Shown in pieces: positions 34,371 through 47,046 of a stretch of 64,000 nt of DNA. Numbering within the stretch: position 1 is the stretch's first letter; the number at the start of each line of letters is the position of its first letter. Made by a program: the position numbers and the translations under genes. The notes beneath the pieces are model-generated. The model had not been told where the DNA came from. It did no database searches and was given only the letters and a program-made list of their open reading frames with translations. Where the stretch lies: positions 158,002 to 222,001 of the forward strand of contig JAKSZP010009276.1 in assembly GCA_022478985.1 (NCBI GenBank), given 5' to 3'. The stretch comes from Massospora cicadina. Its lineage: Eukaryota > Entomophthoromycota > Entomophthoromycetes > Entomophthorales > Entomophthoraceae.

Positions 34371-35393
34371 TGTCATGATTTTAACCAGATGGAATCCTCC
34401 AATGATTTAACGTTATTTGGAATGATATAGCCAATACTGGCGGAATGGTTTATTGACTGAATTTCGTGTGATTTAATGTGATTGCTGGTTAGTTGCTCCC
34501 CAATTTTGGTTAATCCAAAATTAGTATTCTGCCAAGTTTGGTATTTAGGTTCAAGTAGGGCCAATCGGTGGCCCCAAATTAGTAGAAGGATCACTGGTGA
34601 CTGATAGCTGAGGATGATCCAATTGGTATCAGTCAGTGGATTCAGTGTTTGATGCCAACTGCCATTGTGGTCAGTTGTGGGATTTCTGGCAGAAAGCCAA
34701 TGTATTCACTTCAAATGTTCGCTGCCCGTACTGATTATCCAATGTCAGTGGATCCAACAATCATGAGTTTGAGGCAGCCGAGGTTGTTTCTGGTGCCTCA
34801 TTTGTTATCAAGATTAGACAAGAATAGATGTCAGCAAGATGCTGAGATATTCTGAGTCAAAGCAAGCAACTGAAGTTGTTTCTGGTACATTATTATCAAT
34901 TCAAAGGTCAAATACAAATTCAACATTTATTTGGATTAATTATTTATATGGTTCACCAGTGACTTAAGGCTGAGAATGAACCAAAACTAATTTGGACATT
35001 GGGGAGGATGGAGCGAGAGGGTCAACGCTAGGGAAGAGATAAAGTAGAAAAAGAAGAAGTAGAAGAAAAAGAGAAGTGGTTGGCTGGAAGAACCAGCAGA
35101 AGAGCCGGATAGGTCAGCGATAGGCGCAGTAGCCCTTTTGTAAATAATATAAATATCTGGCGCTTTCTTTCAATAAACATCTCCCTTTTCCTATTCTACC
35201 TTTTGTTATAAGTTTATAAATATTTTGTTAATTGTAGTTTAGGTTAAAGGGGATCTTCAAAATGGCATGAGTGACATGCCAAGGGGTTAGCCGGCGCTGT
35301 AGCCCTGACACCTAAGGTGAAATGGCAAGGGCTGACCAGTTTTCATACTGGTTAGCCTGCCAACTAGCAGAGCCTATAGTCAATTTTCTGACA
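34371..35393 (+). repeat. LTR 1 of the array
   Basis: 1023 bp, TGTCA...TGACA. It carries a TATA box (TATAAATA, 35148-35155) and an AATAAA signal (35172-35177) only 24 bp further on, so promoter and polyadenylation signal overlap in the R region. It is close to LTR 2 along its whole length. Confidence 0.85.
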
Positions 35394-35586
35394 TTGGTGC
35401 TCACTACAGGGGGACTCTGCTGGCTGGTGCTGAAGTAGCTAAAAGGTGGTGAAGAGGTGGCAGTGATACACCACTGTGGTTTGGTTCCAGCGGTTGTTGG
35501 TGGCGGGGAGGGGCAAGCCCTGGACGCCTGCCTCACAAGCTGAGTTTGGAAGTAGGAGGATTACCATCTGGTTAAGTGGGGGGAAA
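35394..35586 (+). other. Internal domain 1 (193 bp) with PBS- and PPT-like ends
   Basis: Starts TTGGTGCTCACTACAGGGGG and ends GTTAAGTGGGGGGAAA. CCATCTGGTTAA (35564-35575) is the exact reverse complement of TTAACCAGATGG (35597-35608) inside the start of LTR 2, so a 12 bp hairpin with a 21 nt loop spans the polypurine tract and the LTR start. Confidence 0.7.
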
Positions 35587-36601
35587 TGTCATGATTTTAA
35601 CCAGATGGAATCCTCCAATGATTTAACGTTATTTGGAATGATATAGCAAAGCCTGGCAGAATGGTTTATTGACTGAATTTCGTGTGATTTAATGTGATTG
35701 CTGGTTAGTTGCTCCCCAATCTGGGTTGAGCCAAAATTAGTATTCCGCTGAGTTTAGTATTTAGGTTCGAGTGGGGCCAATTGGTGGCCCCAAATTAGTA
35801 GAAGGATAACTGGCGACTAATAGCCAAGGATGATTCAATTGGTATCAGTCAGCAGAATCAGTGTTTGATGCCAACTTCCATTGTGGTCAGTTTTGGGATT
35901 TCTGGCAGAAAGCCAATGTATTCGCTTCAAACGTTTGCTGCCTGTACTGATTATCCAATGTCGGTGGATCTGACAATTATGTTTTTGAGGTAGCTGAGGT
36001 TGTTTCCAGTGCCTCATTTATTATCAATATTAGATGAGAATAGATGTCAGCAAGATGCTGAGATATTATGAGTTAAAGCGAGCAACCAAAATTGTTTCCA
36101 GTGCATTATTATCAATTTGAAGGTTGAATGAAAATTTGACATTTATTTGGATTAATTATTTATATAGTTCACCAGTGACTTAAGGCTGAGGATGAACCAA
36201 AACTAATTCATACATCGGGAAGGATGAAGTGAGAGGGTTGACGCCAGGGAAGAGATAAAGTAGAAGAAGTAGAAGAAGAGAAGTGGTTGGCTATAAGAAC
36301 CAGTGGAAGAACTGATAGGTTGGTGATGGGTGCAGTAGCCCTTTTGTAAATAGTATAAATACCTGGCGCTTCCCTTTCAATAAAAATCTCCTGTTGCTTA
36401 TTCTACCTTTGTTTATAAGTTTATAAATATTTTGTTGGTTGTAGTTTAGGTTAAAGGGGATCTTCAAAATGGCATGAGTGACATACCAAGGAGTTAGCCA
36501 GCGCTGCTAGCCCCAACTCCCAAGGTAAAACGACAAGGGCTTTTCAGTCTTCATACTGGTTAGCCTGCCAACTAGCAGAGCCCAAAGTCGAATTTCTGAC
36601 A
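35587..36601 (+). repeat. LTR 2 of the array
   Basis: 1015 bp, TGTCA...TGACA. TATAAATA at 36354-36361, AATAAA at 36379-36384. Differences from LTR 1 are mostly A/G and C/T exchanges. Confidence 0.85.
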
Positions 36602-36778
36602 TTGGTGCTCACTACAGGGGGCTTTGCTGGTGGGCTGCTTGAGTAGTTGGAGGTTTTGGTATGGAGTGGCGAAAGCCACTGGTAAGACCAGCGCTCCTTC
36701 ATGAGGGCGCTGGGAGGCCTTGACCCACCATTGGGGTGGGTTGCAAAGAAGGACATCATATGGTTAAGGGGAGGGCAA
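36602..36778 (+). other. Internal domain 2 (177 bp)
   Basis: Same TTGGTGCTCACTACAGGGGG start as internal domain 1. The middle differs. It ends GGTTAAGGGGAGGGCAA. The hairpin arms with the following LTR are kept in slightly shorter form (CATATGGTTAA / TTAACCAGATG). Confidence 0.7.
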
Positions 36779-37722
36779 TGTCAGAATTTTAACCAGATGA
36801 ATCCTTCTGATAGTATCTGAATTAGGGGTTTTGGTTAGTTGGGTGTTATTGCCAGCTAATCACCTAGTTTGATACTATTTATTGATATAAAAATATTAAT
36901 CATTTTAGGGTCAGCAGATTCCCAGTTCAGTGCTACCATAAAATTATGATTGTGGGAATTACCAGTGAAATGCTGCTGTATTAAGTTACCAGCATCTAAC
37001 AAATAAAATTGCTAACTATAGTTTGAGTAAAATTTCAGTGGAAAGCTGCTGTATTCAGTTACCAGCATCTAATGAGGATTTTGCTAATTATAGCTCGAGT
37101 CAGAAAAATCTTATTCCTGTGCTAACTGCCATAAGAAATGATTGTGGGATTTTCTGGCGGAAAGTCGATATATTTGTTATCAATCATTTAGGAAATTGCA
37201 ATTAATTCAGAGCACCAGCGACTCATGCTGAGGATGCTCGAAGTCCTATTTATTTATGAATTTATATACAATTGACCAGCAACTTATGCTGAGGATGGAT
37301 TGACCTAATATTAATAATTTGGTGATCAGTTGAGCAGATCTGGAGGGAATTGATATGAGGATGAATGAATAAAAGTTTATGTTCTGATAGATGTTTGGAA
37401 TCTAGAGGCCAATGGGTTTTCTGGCAGATAATTGGCCAAAGAGCACTTGGTTGCAGTAGCCCTAGAAGTAGTATAAATAGTCAATTCATTCCCTCCTAAT
37501 AAACATCTCTCTTTCACCATTATTACTTTTATTTTTATAGTGCTAAGACCTGTGGGGTAAAAGTAGATAGGTTTGGGATCCCTGAAATGGCACAGGTGAC
37601 ATGCCAAGGGGTTAGCTGGCACTGCTGGCCCTGACACCAATGAAGGCAAAAGAGCAAAGGGCCACCAGTCTTTATACTGGTTGGCCTGGCACACTAGCGG
37701 AGCCCAAGGTCAATTCATGACA
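36779..37722 (+). repeat. LTR 3 of the array
   Basis: 944 bp, TGTCA...TGACA. TATAAATA at 37472-37479, AATAAA at 37498-37503. It is clearly more diverged than LTR 1 and LTR 2, mainly in the first 600 bp, although the ends are conserved. The array may thus combine two subfamilies. Confidence 0.8.
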
Positions 37723-37727
37723 GCATC
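37723..37727. repeat. Target-site duplication of three-LTR array, right
   Basis: GCATC directly after LTR 3, matching 34366-34370. Confidence 0.75.
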
Positions 37728-40700
37728 TTAGTAGGCTCAAAATCCTTTCCTTAGAAAACAGTTAAAACTCTTTCCGTTCCATTGAGAAATTTTAATATAC
37801 TGAGAGCTTTTGTCTAGTTCAAAAGCAGAATGACACTAAGCTAGTAGATAAAGGTTGGCAAGAACCATTGATATGTGGGTACTTTATTCAAGGTGTTGCA
37901 AGGTCAACAACTTCTAGTCATTATACTTTCTCTCCTATTATATTACACTTGTAAAATATGATTAGAAAGTTTTCTGATACCCTGGACACAAAAAGCTTGG
38001 ATGAGTTATAATAAAAGGTTGATTATATGGACCATATAAATCATTTTAAAATTGAAGGGCTAAGTTTGAAAAAGTTATACAGAGATGATGGTTTGTCTAT
38101 AAAGATTTAGTTCAAAATTGTAAAAAGTTTTATAAGAATTAGCCAAATAAAAAAATTTGAGGTTGGATCAGAAAGCACCAGATCCAAGAACATTAAGCAT
38201 TTACATCATACACCTCAAGGCATGATGACATAACAATATGCTATTAATTTTTAAAAAAATGAGACACAATTATACTCTGATTGTAAAGATCATATGATTA
38301 TTTCTTTTTGTACCAGTGAAGGATGCGTTAATTAACAAAAATCAATAGCCGGACGATCTGAAACATAAGAAAGATTAAAAATGCACTGTAGGAAAAAGGT
38401 GGCCTCCTCCAAATACCTAGACATGAAGGTTGAACTAACTTTATTTTTTAAATTCTAATTTCTATCTCTATCTTAACACACTTAAAAATTAAATCACCTT
38501 TAAGCTAATCACAAATTTTGCTCATTGACTTTAGCTATAAAACACAGAACATCAACTATCAAGCTTTTTATAACAGAGTTTAAGGGTGTGAGTTCATCCT
38601 TTTTACATTGGATAAATGAAAGGCTAACTTACAAAAAGAGGTAGTTATATGAGTAAAAATATCAAACTAAGAGTCTGGACTGGTCTGTACCTGGATTGTG
38701 TATATATCGCCAGTACCAAGTACATTTTTAGCAGAAGAACTCAATCAGGTCAATGCAATAAAGCATTGCTAAAGCCTGACCTAATTTCTAAAATTTGATT
38801 TTGGTAACGCCAAAGTTGTCATGCCTGGTAACAGAGCTAGATATCCATTAATTCGTCTTTAGCCAATTCTTAATACTCTTTATCTGAGATTAGAAGAAGG
38901 TGTGACATACAATATCATGGAACTTGCTGATTCTAATAAGACTGTGCTGACACTGAGGGTGAGTTGCCTCTCAAACATTAGCCAGAATAACGCTGGCACA
39001 GCCATCCACACAGCATGATTAAAAGTGAATAGGTAAAATACTACATCTTTTCTAAAGATCCTAAAGAGGCAAACATATCTGGAAATTTACTTTGTAATTA
39101 ATAAAATAAAATTAGTAAAATAACAGAAGTTTATTCTAATAAAACTAAGGGTAGGTAGATATTAAAAATGAGCGCAAACAGTCCTGTTGAGGACTGGTGC
39201 CTTATATCAACATTTGGGAATATGGAAATTAGCATAATTCTTGGTAATATATTTTCAATAGTATAACGTCAGATCAACAAACTAATCTGCTACTGATGTT
39301 GATTTGTAACTGCACAACTGGCTAGATCATTATCAAATTATTTTCAAATATTATTTCCTGCATGATTCCATCTTGCAAGTTGGCAACAATTTGCGCAACA
39401 ACTGATAGTATGTGACCAAGACCAAGGCAAAAATGTGTGGTCCCATTTTCAATTAGATGGGTCCAGCTAGTCTGAACATTTTGGGTAAGAATCACCCTCA
39501 CTTTCAATTTAATAAAATGTTGGTGCTTGGATTTCGAGTCATAGGGTGTTTCAAATGATTTTACATCATTTAGTATTGAATTACTCTCAATAATTGGACT
39601 CAAACTAGGTGGGCATCCTTCTGGCAAAGCGGCAAGCTGCATCTTTAATGTTTATTATGGCACATGGCCACCAACACCTCATGACACATCCCCTTGATCT
39701 TCTCCACCAATCTATTGATTGTTAGAATAAGAGGACAAGGAGCAACCTCCAGGGTTAAGTTGTCATACACCTCTCATCAACTACATGGACTAGATCGCCC
39801 TGGTTGGTGAGGAGGTGAGCAGGCTTCTTTCCCCATTAAATAATTCTAAAGGAATGGACCTCCTAAATGAGCAGTGAGTGCTTCCCAGGACTTGCATAAA
39901 GATTTATTCCATTTATCTAAGAAGCTTTTTATTCAACAGGGCCAGGTTAGATCCCACAAACATGATAGAGCATCAGAGCTATAATTGTGAATCTGTTGGC
40001 TTGTAGAATGACTGAGTAAGAGGCATTTGGCCACGGTGAGAACAATGCTGATGATGAGCAGGGGGCCTGACCATAATGAGTTCATTGAGGAATAATATGG
40101 CATATTGAAGTCTGATGGATAGACTATATTTTTTTCCAGAGTTAGTGATTCTTCTAGTTCACAATAAAGATTAAACAAATATAAATCTATTTTGGATTAT
40201 AAAATTTTATAAAGATATAGAAGACAAAGTTTCTTAATCATCTTCATCCATTTGGGTTATCTATACTTTGTATATGTGGCAAGCTTGGTTTTTGTTCTCA
40301 TGGAATCTGAGAGTGATGTGCTATTGATATCTTTATTTTAAAAATCTCTGCCTTCAATGTTCTCATATAGACCAATTATAAAAGTTCTAATGGGTACACT
40401 TAACGTTACCAAGATCTTTTCTAGTACTAGATGGTTTACCAAGATCTTTTCACATTATTTTTACTCCAATATTCCTTTTTTCAAAGCATATATATTAAGC
40501 TACATTCTTTACTCATCTCTTAAATTAAACATTATATATTGGGAGTATTTAATTAATCAGATCGCCATTTATAGAAGTCTTGGCCTCTTAAGCTCACATA
40601 TTCTGCCTCAATATTTTTAATATGGAAGATAAGACTATGTGGCGTTCAGGAAATGCATTGACCATGACATGGTCCCCCAGATAGGAGCCCCTTTAATCAA

Positions 40701-41873
40701 AATAATGCGACTTTCTGGGCACAGTTTAAGAAGTCTATGGCAGTGTGCCAGGATATCTCCATTGGGGGTTACCAACCCATTTAATCAAGAAACAACGTTC
40801 TTCCCCTATAAACCTTGATATTCTGAACCTCTACAACTCATAATCATCCTTGCCTTGGTTTACCAACTGAATGGGACTGGTTTTTTTCTCATGAATATGT
40901 CAATTTTTTGAGCTAAGAGACATGCAGTGCCAGGTGTTCAAGATCTCTCCATGAAGTCTAATTTGTAAACCACTTAGTTTACATGATGAATGACTTTTAG
41001 AACCATTTGGTTAACTGAAACAAAATTTCAGAATTTTGGGGATCAAGTAGTGCTTATAGTTCATCATTAAAGGGTCACAGCTTTGAGGTTTGTAGCCTTA
41101 TAGAAGCGCATGTTTTCCTTCCTTTTGTGCGTTTTTAATGCCTTATAAACTTTTGCTTGCATAACTTTCAAGCTATACTTCATCTCTTCTACCAGGTCAC
41201 TGGGAGATACATTCAGTGCTCCTGGGTGGCCATCCATCATCTTTGGGTGGTATCAGTGGCTCATGTAAGAAAGAGTATTACCTTTGATGATTGCAACAGG
41301 TTATTTTAAGCAAATTGGGCTGACATTTAACCATTCCATATATCATTCCTGTTATGCATCATATTACAACACAGATACTGTTCTAAAATATAGTTGACTT
41401 TTTTCTTTGGCAATTTAAGGGTGGTGGTACACTAATTAGCATTTCAGAATAATCTGTAGTTTTATAGGGATGTGATCAGGAAGCGCAAAATAAAACTTGA
41501 GCCACTGTCCATGAAGATATTGTCCTAAAGGCCATGAAATTAGAACTCCTTTTTTATATAGACTTCCGCCATGTCCTCAGAAATGACCTTTGATGTAAAC
41601 ATGAAGAACTCTGAGTACTTTTCTAGTCATTCCATCACTATGTTGGTATTGAACCCTTAGGATTTAAAAACTAGTCATTATAAGTCCCAGGAGCACCCGC
41701 TGTGCCCCAGTAATGAGATGTACCCATTCCTGACAAAAAAGGGGAATAATAAGGTGGCCGTCCCTCTTGTTTCCCAGGGCGACTTAACCCAAGTGGTAGA
41801 TGTGAGGTGAGTGATGGCCTAGCTGCAGTAGATTTCTCCCTGACTCCCCTTCTCATCACCTAAGTCAGGATAG
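37728..41873. other. Gene-poor stretch; nothing recognised except a micro-insertion
   Basis: About 4.1 kb without a recognisable gene. The longest minus-strand open stretches (39642-39322, 106 codons; 40178-39933, 81 codons) have no family resemblance. 41.2-41.86 kb has scattered short open pieces next to the outer gypsy LTR. The only structured feature is the 14 bp insertion at 40422. Confidence 0.4.
40422..40435 (-). mobile_element. Micro-insertion 3 of SINE-like family (14 bp)
   Basis: The plus-strand TAGTACTAGATGGT (minus: ACCATCTAGTACTA) lies between two perfect 16 bp copies of TTACCAAGATCTTTTC (40406-40421 and 40436-40451). The inserted part is shorter than its own duplication and equals the last 14 bases before the A-run of the other copies. 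Confidence 0.72.
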
Positions 41874-42749
41874 TGTCTATAACTCTCCAGTTCTGAGTGA
41901 GGAGGTTCATGGTGCACAGCCACAGTGCCAGGGAGCTCGTCATTAGTAAGATTGGAAGTCTAGCCACGCAGAATGTGCTGGAGGTAAAGAAACACAGGGA
42001 AAGGGTGTTTAATATGCCATATATTAATAAGGAGTGATTGAACAACAGGACTTGGGTAGACCCCAAAGAGGAGTCCATATTCAATAGGGGATCTGGATGG
42101 GGGGCTTGGTGCCTTATTGAGGGGACCATGGCATCCCAGCAGTGCAGCAGCTACGATAGTTGATTTGGTGCAAAGAAAATGGCTGATTTTGTTAGGGACC
42201 ATCTTGAAGAGGTCCACGCACAGGTGCACCTAAGTTAACATAAACAAACCGTAAACTAACAGGAATTTTATTAATAGTAAAGAAGATGACCAATGAGGAA
42301 GGTTGGTATTGGGAAATCATATTTAAACCAAAATGGGGAATCATCAATTGGTAGAAGTGGTGCTAAGCCCAGATGTACCAATAAGCGCATGCTTCCATCT
42401 GACAGTGTACTATACTTTAAAATTGTCCAAACTCGGATAATTGGTTGAAGACATGGCCAGCCTGAGCTGGAACTCTCAAAAATCAAATGGTTTCAAGACC
42501 CCATATTCTGAGAAGCTGAAGCGAACCATCATTATTAATCTTATATCTGGTTCATTTAATGCGCCTGCTATAACATTGGGCCAAATTTTAGCACATCCTC
42601 AGGACCAACCTGGGCATATCTCACCTTAACCCAGCGTTGGTATAGGGTATGTTTGAGGTCAAAGCCTGCTAACCTCGCCTTTTTGGCCTCCTGACGACTA
42701 GCATGATCCTTGCAGTTAGTCCCCTCGATTATGTCATTTGGACATGAAA
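41874..42749 (-). repeat. 3' LTR of the outer gypsy element
   Basis: About 876 bp. It matches the rejoined 5' LTR (46994-47046 plus 53120-53955, about 884 bp) in block order: CTATAACTCTC.AGTTC, GTGCACAGCCACA, GAAACACAGGG, CCCCAAA.AGGAGTCCATAT, AAAATGGCTGAT, ACCAA.GAGGAAGGTTGGT, GTGGTGCTAAGCCCAG and AACCTGGGCATATCT. It is considerably diverged, so the element is old. Confidence 0.8.
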
Positions 42750-45700
42750 TTACCCTCTCTCCCTTTTGGCGAATCACTCCCCTTCATGGGCTTTCTCCAA
42801 GGCAAAGTTCTTGTGGGCCAAGGCCAACTTCATAGCAGCGATGGTTTTCTTAGACTGAGGTCCAGCAGCCTAGGGGAAACGCTCATGGAAAACTTTGATC
42901 AGATCTTGAGCATGGGCGCAATCATGTACTGATACCAAACTGTTCTCTGCTTCATTAAAACCCTTCCAAGATACAAGGTACTCCAGCTATTTCTTACTTG
43001 GAGTGAAGCTACTATTTCCTCCACTTCCCACTCCGGTGCTCCATCCATGAGATAAGCCTCAGAGGTTTCTGGTGAGGGCCCTCAAACAACGTAAGCTTGC
43101 TTTCATGAAAGACCAAAAAGATTCGAAATGAGGAGGGAGATCCAACTGGTATGAGGCGTGGCCCACCTTTCTGACCACGAGGTAAGGGCCAATCCTCTTT
43201 GGTACCATTTTTTTCATGGTTTCTTTATTGGTATGTTTTTAGCATCCAGCATCATGAGATCTCCTTCCTTATATGCTGGTCCAACTCATCTCTTACCATC
43301 AGCATTCTCCTTGTAAGCCTGCATGTCCGCATCTAAATTCATGCTCACTCCCTGGTGTAAATTCTTAATCATTTTGGCAAAGTCCACCACCGCTTCCACC
43401 TTAGATCCACAACTGGGCTCCATGTTGAAGGCGAAGTTAGAGCCATAGCTGGCAAAAAAGGGGAACAATCAATAGATGCATGTTGGGTGATGTTATAGGT
43501 TAATTGGGTCATAGGAAGATGGGAAACCCAATCTGAATGATCTGCGGCAGTGTAACACCGCAAGAACTAATCTAGGAATTGGTTCATTCGTTCAGTCTGC
43601 CCATCTGATTGAGGGTGATAGGCAGTTGAACGGCAGGGGCGAATCTGAAGAGTCCAACAACTCATCCCAAAAGTTGGAGGTAAACTGGGGTTCACAATTG
43701 CTAATTATTTCTTGGGGACCCCAAAAAGAGCAAACACATGAGTGACGAAGAGCTTAGCCATCTCAGCCGCGGTTACTGTGGTTCTGCAGAGAATAAAATG
43801 GGCAAACTTTGTAAATTGGTCCACCACTACCATGATGGCATTGTAGCCATCAGACACAGACATATACACAATGAAATCCACCGATAGGGAAGCCCAGGTC
43901 CTTCAGCCTTTTGGACTGGTACCAACAACCCTGCTAGTGGCTGGAAATTCCTTTTCATTTGGTTGCAGACTAGGTACTCTTTACAATATCTGCCTATCTT
44001 AGCGGCTAATCTCTTCCAATTGTAAGTGTGGCGGATAAGCTCAAGGGTCTTCGCCTTCCTAGGATGACCAACGATGATTCCATCATGATGGTCCCAGATA
44101 ATTTCCAGGCGAAGTGGCCCAGCAGGAACTCATAGGCGCCCCTAAAACCACAGCATCTAATCCTTCACATGGTAAACCCTAGCAATTTCCTCCTGATTCA
44201 ATGCATTCTTGGCAAGGAACATAGTATATTCAACCATCAAAGGCTATGAAAGGACTACCTTTCTGAACATACCATATTCATCTACATTTTCCAGAGGAGC
44301 AAGCTCTGGCTTTGTGGGCCAAGGGAGAGGGAAGTTGAGGCACAATCTTACCCGGCAGAATCATCAAATGGGTATTATGCACCTCTACCTCCTTAGGATT
44401 GGGAACTAGTGCAAGGTTGCAGCTCAAAGCATCCGCCAAATCATTCTCATTGCCCTTAGTAAACTCATAGAAAAACATAAATTGGTTTAGGGTCTCATGC
44501 CAGCGGGTTTGATATGGGGTCAAGACATGAGGTGCATGGTAGTACTTTAAGGCACAGTGATATGTATGCACTTGGGAGGTTATTATAAGCTATGCAAGTG
44601 ATGACTCCAATAAGTCAGCGCCTCAACCACTGCTAACAACTCTTTATCATATATGGTGTAATTTAACTCTGGCAGAGATATCTTCCTAGAAAAATATCCT
44701 ATTGGATGCTCTTCCATTTTCGCCTACTTTTAATAGGAATGCTGCTATGGCAAAGTTGGAGGCATCAGTAGCCACAATAAACTATTTTTTGGATCTACAT
44801 GGTGAAGGATGGACATGGAGAATAGGGTACACTTTACCACTTGGAAGGCATCCTGCAAAGTTGGGAACCACTGGAGCTTTTTGCCCCACTCGCCTTATAC
44901 AAGGGCGCCGCCACTTCAGAAAGATTTGGTGTGAATTTCTTAAGAGATTTACACGTCCCCAAAAAACTCAATTCCTTAACTGAAGTTGGGGTAGGCCACT
45001 CACAAATCGCCTTCTCCTTGTCTGGAGTTATCATGTGCCCTTGATCAAACATGACGTTGCCCAGTAGGTGACCTGAGATTTTAAGAATTCACATTTACTA
45101 ATTTTTAACGTAAGGTCAGCTGCCCTCAAATGTTCCACCACCTGCTAAAGGTGTACTGCATGGGAGTCATTGTCAGGGGAGAACACCAAAATATCATCCA
45201 TGTAAGCTACTGCTCATACCCTTAGTAGATCCCCCAAAGCCACATCAATGTGGCGTTGAAATTTAGCAGGGGCATTTTTAATCCAAAAGGGCATAAACCA
45301 AAATTGTAAAATCGCTTTTCAGGTTCAGATTGCAGTGAGCCACTCCTGGCCCTTCTTGAATCGATCTGATTGAATGAATTTAAACAAGCCAGTTTGGAGA
45401 AGATTCTCGCCTTTTCCACATAGCGTTAAATCTATGAGTCCAGTGGGATGGGATGCAAATCTGGTAATGTGACGTTGTTGAGATTCCCATAATTTATGCA
45501 TGGGCATAAGGCACCATATGCCTTCTCCACAAAGAGAAGTGGTGAGCATACAGGGGAAATACGCTTAAAAATTGCACCTCTGGCTAACTACTCCTTAACT
45601 CACACATCTAATACCGCTTCCTCCTGTACAGTCCAAGGGTAAATTGGGGAAGATATACAAACTAGATCAACAGTGAGCTTGAACTCACAATCAAACTCAA

Positions 45701-46200
45701 TGAGCTGGTAGTGCATTGGCTGAAGCCAAATCAAACGAAGTTTCTAAACCCTTCAAACAGAAAGGCAAGGGAACCTCCAGAGAGGGCTTTAGCAAGGGCG
45801 CAAGACTGAGTGTGTAAGTTATTGGGCTAGTGGGGCAAATCGCCCTGAAATTTTGTTTCAGCCAAAAAGACAACTAATTCATAACCATTCTTCAAAGTTT
45901 AGACAAGGTATTGCCTTTTAAATTGGTTCTGATGTCAAAATTTCACCACAACTCAACACCCAAAATAATGGGGTACAAGAGGTTTTTGAAGCTTTGAAGC
46001 GGTCAGCCAAATGATAATTGCCAACTTGATAACCCACTAACCCCAGAAATTTCAGCATGGGAATACCTTGGGAAACCCCTCCATTAACCATACCACCTGG
46101 CAAGTAACTCAGCTCAAGGCATTCGGCTAGGCCTTGGTCAATAAAATTCTCAGAGGCTCCTGTATCCGCCAAAAATAGCTGTGCTGATTTTCCCTAAAGG
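42750..46200 (-). pseudogene. Outer gypsy pol remnant
   Basis: Minus strand, in order. Protease at 46172-45918 with MADTGASENFID (active-site DTG). RT pieces 45549-45222 with YNFGLCPFGLKMPL and, near 45200, VAYMDDILVF (YMDD catalytic box). An RT/RNase H connection at 45052-44834 with VKELSFLG.C. RNase H end at 44571-44278 with GNENDLADALS. Integrase from about 44050, with HPRKAKTLELIRHTYNW, a zinc-like C..C and PQEII. A region after the core at 43468-43286. A weak chromodomain at about 43040-42880 (EWEVEEIVASLQVR, DLIKVFHERFP in shifted frames). Stops and shifts are frequent. Confidence 0.8.
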
Positions 46201-46993
46201 GGATGAAAGGGTAGCAGTCAATAAAAATACAGAATGGTATTTATTTATAGCAGACAACGCCAACAATTTATATAAATTTCTTCTTCAGGCATAATCATGC
46301 CTTCTGGATATTTTTCTGCATCATAGAATGGAGAGGAATAGTTGGCCACTCTTATTACTGAGGTCACAAATCCCACCATATCCTCAGCAGTTGCATAACC
46401 ATTCTTATATTGAAAAAGTAACTTCTTTCCACCTCCTGTGTTGTGAGAATCATGGTAGTGGTCAACCGCAAGTTCTCTGAGGTAATTTGGTATACTGAAA
46501 TGGGTTCCATATCAAAGCTATAAGAGATGATATTTGGCTCGTTTTTGTATAAGGAATTAGCGTTATAAAATGCGTTTTGGGATGTGAACGACTTATGCCC
46601 ATTTTGGCAGTGGGTTGTGCATCGTTATCCAAGAGCATCACCACCACGCCCTTCATCAATGATCCTGCCTGCACTGTCCAAACATGGCACCAAAAAAAAT
46701 TTTCTAATAAGAGCGGTTTCATTAATTTTGGGGGAACTTAGGGAATCTTAACCCTAGTATTGCAAAACGTCAGAATCCACCAGGTATGAGCAAGAAGCGT
46801 AGTACTTCCCAGTTGGAGGTAGAAAGGATAACGCTGAGATGCTCCAACCATTGGCAAAATGATAAAACGCTGGTGAACTCTGCCGCAGCTGTGACCAACA
46901 GCTGATGCACCCAATTCACACCTTGCAAAAGTCCCACATGGATATTCTAGTGCACATAAAATTTTTTTAGGTTGGTCATCTAATGTAAAAAGA
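46201..46993 (-). other. Internal leader of outer gypsy, no gag recognised
   Basis: This stretch lies between the 5' LTR and the protease. One open piece (46722-46462, 86 codons) has no gag-like or zinc-knuckle motif. Either gag is decayed beyond recognition or it was lost before insertion. Confidence 0.4.
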
Positions 46994-47046
46994 GTATCTA
47001 TAACTCTCTAGTTCCCAGCGAGGTGGTGTGTGGTGCACAGCCACAA
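46994..47046 (-). repeat. 5' LTR of outer gypsy, inner fragment
   Basis: 53 bp that match the low end of the 3' LTR (TATCTATAACTCTCTAGTTC against TGTCTATAACTCTCCAGTTC) and end in CACAA, where the inner element begins. The LTR continues at 53120. Confidence 0.75.
47042..47046. repeat. Target-site duplication of inner gypsy, left
   Basis: CACAA, matched at 53120-53124. Confidence 0.85.

Larger units (their letters stand above)
34371..37722 (+). mobile_element. Non-coding tandem LTR element: LTR-int-LTR-int-LTR
   Basis: Three LTRs (34371-35393, 35587-36601, 36779-37722) are separated by internal domains of only 193 and 177 bp. Each LTR starts TGTCA and ends TGACA. Each internal domain begins TTGGTGCTCACTACAGGGGG, where a primer-binding site is expected, and ends in a G/A-rich tract (AAGTGGGGGGAAA, AAGGGGAGGGCAA) where a polypurine tract is expected. 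There is no gag or pol. A 5 bp duplication GCATC flanks the entire array. This fits a non-autonomous TRIM/LARD-like element that must use another element's enzymes, expanded to a tandem array by recombination between LTRs. No internal frame is long enough to be convincing. Confidence 0.85.

Noticed and set aside
34371..37722. Simple satellite or segmental tandem duplication
   Set aside because: The repeats have TGTCA/TGACA ends, PBS- and PPT-like sites at the right places, TATA and AATAAA signals, and a 5 bp target duplication around the array.
40357..40620. 87-codon plus-strand ORF
   Set aside because: It contains the 14 bp micro-insertion with its 16 bp duplication, so its frame is a product of that event. 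The composition is not protein-like.
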